From: Planctomycetia bacterium | GTDB lineage: Bacteria > Planctomycetota > UBA1135 > GCA-002686595 | DNA: 14,628 bases | Assembly (NCBI GenBank): GCA_005778045.1 | Contig: SXKQ01000016.1 | Coordinates: 1 to 14,628, forward strand | Direction of reading: 5' to 3' | Part shown: piece after piece, positions 13,501-14,628 of the stretch | How the letters are laid out: every line of letters begins with the position of its first letter | Position numbering within the stretch: the stretch's first letter is position 1 | Program-made: the position numbers and the translations under genes | The notes under the pieces: generated by a model | The model's database searches: none | Told to the model about the DNA's origin: nothing | The model's input: only the letters and a program-made list of their open reading frames with translations

Positions 13501-13668
13501 TCAGAGCTTCTTCTCCACGTGCTCCGCGTGCTTGCGGCAGTAGCGGCAGTACTTCTTCTTGGCGAGCTTGTAGCTCGCCTTGGCTCGCTTGTGGGTCGTG
13601 TAGCGGCTGCGGCCGGGCGTGGGGCAGCCGGTGCAGGCGAGGAAGCAGAAACGTTCTTTGGTCTTCAC
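13501..13668 (-). CDS. rpmG: Ribosomal protein bL33 (zinc-ribbon form)
   Basis: 55 residues, the normal length for bL33 of the large ribosomal subunit. It starts at GTG 13668 (KTKERFCF follows) and has CTGC (12-15), YTTHKRAKA and YCRYCRKH with Cys41 and Cys44, ending EHVEKKL. The two CxxC pairs make this the zinc-binding (C+) form. An insertion PTPGRSR after the first pair is longer than in typical bL33. The GTG overlaps the TGA of rpmB (GTGA), so the genes are translationally coupled; an AAGGG ten bases upstream is a weak ribosome site. It is the last gene of the COG0523-rpmB-rpmG unit and convergent with the AGE gene. It is easily missed because of its size and GTG start. Confidence 0.93.
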   Translation of the reverse strand: MKTKERFCFLACTGCPTPGRSRYTTHKRAKASYKLAKKKYCRYCRKHAEHVEKKL

Positions 13669-13958
13669 GACTTGGCGCCCTTGCTTACGCCCTTGGGCAG
13701 CAGTCCGGCCTCACGCAGCACGACGTAGGCGCCACGCTTGTCGATCAGCTTGAGACCGCGAGTCGAGACGCGCACGCGCACGAAGCGTCCGAGCTCCGCA
13801 ACCCACACACGCTTCTGCTGCACGTTGACCTTGAACTTGCGGCGCGTATGGCCGGTGGTCTTGAGACCGATTCCACCCTTCTTCTTGGGGAGACCACGGC
13901 GTGCGATCTGCTTGCCGCTCGTCGTGCCGCGGCCTGTGATGGGACATCTGCGTGCCAT
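13665..13958 (-). CDS. rpmB: Ribosomal protein bL28
   Basis: 97 residues. ARRCPITGRGTTSGKQIARRG at the N-terminus, then HTRRKFKVNVQQKRVWV (37-53), RFVRVRVSTRGLKLIDKRG (58-76), is the bL28 pattern for this large-subunit protein. Only one cysteine (Cys5) is present and no CxxC pair, so this is the zinc-free (C-) form. The central loop is longer (KKKGGIGLKTTG) than in E. coli, and a lysine-rich tail ends GVSKGAKS. ATG 13958 is preferred over the longer upstream frame because GGAGGG (13973-13968) lies nine bases before it, inside the end of the CobW-like gene, and because it matches the family N-terminus. It lies five bases after the GTPase stop and overlaps rpmG by four bases. Confidence 0.95.
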   Translation of the reverse strand: MARRCPITGRGTTSGKQIARRGLPKKKGGIGLKTTGHTRRKFKVNVQQKRVWVAELGRFVRVRVSTRGLKLIDKRGAYVVLREAGLLPKGVSKGAKS

Positions 13959-13963
13959 GGCGC

Positions 13964-14628
13964 TCAGCCCTCCGGGGCGTTCTCGACGTCTTCGGCGGTC
14001 TGAAGGATCCACGGATCGAAAGGATCGTCGAGTTCCTTCCAGCCGTCCCAGCCGAGCTCCAGCTCGCGCTCGGTGAGCAGGCACAGGTCGAGTGCGCGCG
14101 TGATGCCGTCGCGATCGAGGTCAAGGCCGATGAAGACGAGCTCCTGCTGGCGATCGCCCCACGGTTCCTCCCAGCGCGAGCGGATCTCGGCCCGCGTCTC
14201 CTCATCGTCGGGCCAGTCGTCCTTGGGGGTCGCGGCGTACCAGCGGCCAATGGGCTCGATGGACGCCATGGGCCCCGCTTGCGACCAGCAGCCAATCATG
14301 TCTGGCCGCGAGGCGACCCAGAAGAAGCCCTTGGCGCGCAGCACTTCACCAAAGCCGCGCGAAAACACCATGTGCAGGCGCGCGGGATGGAATGGACGGC
14401 GCGCGCGGTAGACGAAGCTGGAGATGCCGTACTCCTCGCTCTCCGGCACATGCTCGCCAGAGAGCTCGCGCATCCAGCCCGCGCTCTGACTGGCGGCATC
14501 CATGTCGAAGCGTCCGGTGTCGAGCACCTCCGCGAGCGATACCCGCCCGCGCTGGGCTCGAACGACGTGGGCCTTGGGATTGAGCGCGCGCAGCGCAGCC
14601 TCGGCGGTGACTAGATCCTCCTCCGTCA
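13964..14628 (-). CDS. COG0523 (CobW-like) metal-chaperone GTPase, C-terminal part (runs off right edge)
   Basis: 220 residues are visible up to the stop at 13966-13964; the N-terminal GTPase motifs lie beyond the right edge. The end of the GTPase domain is clear: an EEDLVTAEAALRALNPKAHV stretch followed by AQRGRVSLAEVLDTGRFD. The CobW C-terminal domain follows: YGISSFVYRARRPFHPARL, then GEVLRAKGFFWVASRP, GDRQQELVFIG and DPFDPW. COG0523 proteins are GTP-dependent metallochaperones or insertases for zinc or cobalt; this branch resembles the YjiA/ZagA/ZigA-type zinc group more than CobW of B12 synthesis, by sequence memory only. It lies five bases before rpmB in a zinc-stress-type operon. A Zur box, if any, would be outside the window. 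Confidence 0.9.
   Translation of the reverse strand, partial: TEEDLVTAEAALRALNPKAHVVRAQRGRVSLAEVLDTGRFDMDAASQSAGWMRELSGEHVPESEEYGISSFVYRARRPFHPARLHMVFSRGFGEVLRAKGFFWVASRPDMIGCWSQAGPMASIEPIGRWYAATPKDDWPDDEETRAEIRSRWEEPWGDRQQELVFIGLDLDRDGITRALDLCLLTERELELGWDGWKELDDPFDPWILQTAEDVENAPEG

Noticed and set aside
13959..14084. Longer N-terminus for bL28
   Set aside because: The extension lies within the CobW-like coding sequence and is Arg-rich shadow; GGAGGG and the family start ARRC support ATG 13958.

Overview
This is a GC-rich, densely coded chromosomal window with short intergenic gaps, start-stop overlaps and long antisense shadow reading frames. I infer an environmental member of the Planctomycetota. 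The best clue is the secreted protein at 7328-8407: its cysteine-bearing C-terminal domain ends in a WFRDP...LSNAV...TFAP pattern that I know from large secreted-protein families of that phylum. No ribosomal RNA or universal marker allows a firmer assignment, and the two ribosomal proteins present are too short to place it.

Layout. (1) 1-4016, minus strand, read right to left: a secreted alpha/beta hydrolase; a secreted cobalamin-binding protein that fuses a transcobalamin-like DUF4430 domain to a BtuF-type periplasmic-binding domain; a short PQQ-propeller-like protein with no ordinary start codon; and the N-terminal part of an SbcD/Mre11-type nuclease that leaves the left edge. (2) 4076-5096: 3-methyladenine DNA glycosylase I (Tag) convergent with an unrecognised cysteine-containing small protein. 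(3) 5271-7297, plus strand: a lone HutD/Ves-family cupin-like protein and a lipoprotein with ten Sel1 repeats. (4) 7328-8568, minus strand: tRNA-Arg(CCT) followed by the secreted LamG-like protein. (5) 8601-13493, plus strand: three 22-bp tandem repeats, then an overlapping three-gene unit encoding a GH38 alpha-mannosidase, a DUF4434 TIM-barrel protein and an AGE-family epimerase/isomerase. (6) 13501-14628, minus strand: a COG0523 (CobW-like) metal chaperone GTPase, bL28 (rpmB) and bL33 (rpmG), again tightly packed.

How the genes may work together. The GH38-DUF4434-AGE unit looks like a cytoplasmic mannoside-processing pathway: release of mannose, an unknown glycan step, then sugar epimerisation or isomerisation. 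The COG0523-rpmB-rpmG unit has the layout of zinc-limitation operons, although the bL33 here keeps its four zinc cysteines. The hydrolase and cobalamin-binding protein are adjacent and in the same frame, and probably co-translated. I found no CRISPR array, insertion sequence, phage gene or intact mobile element.
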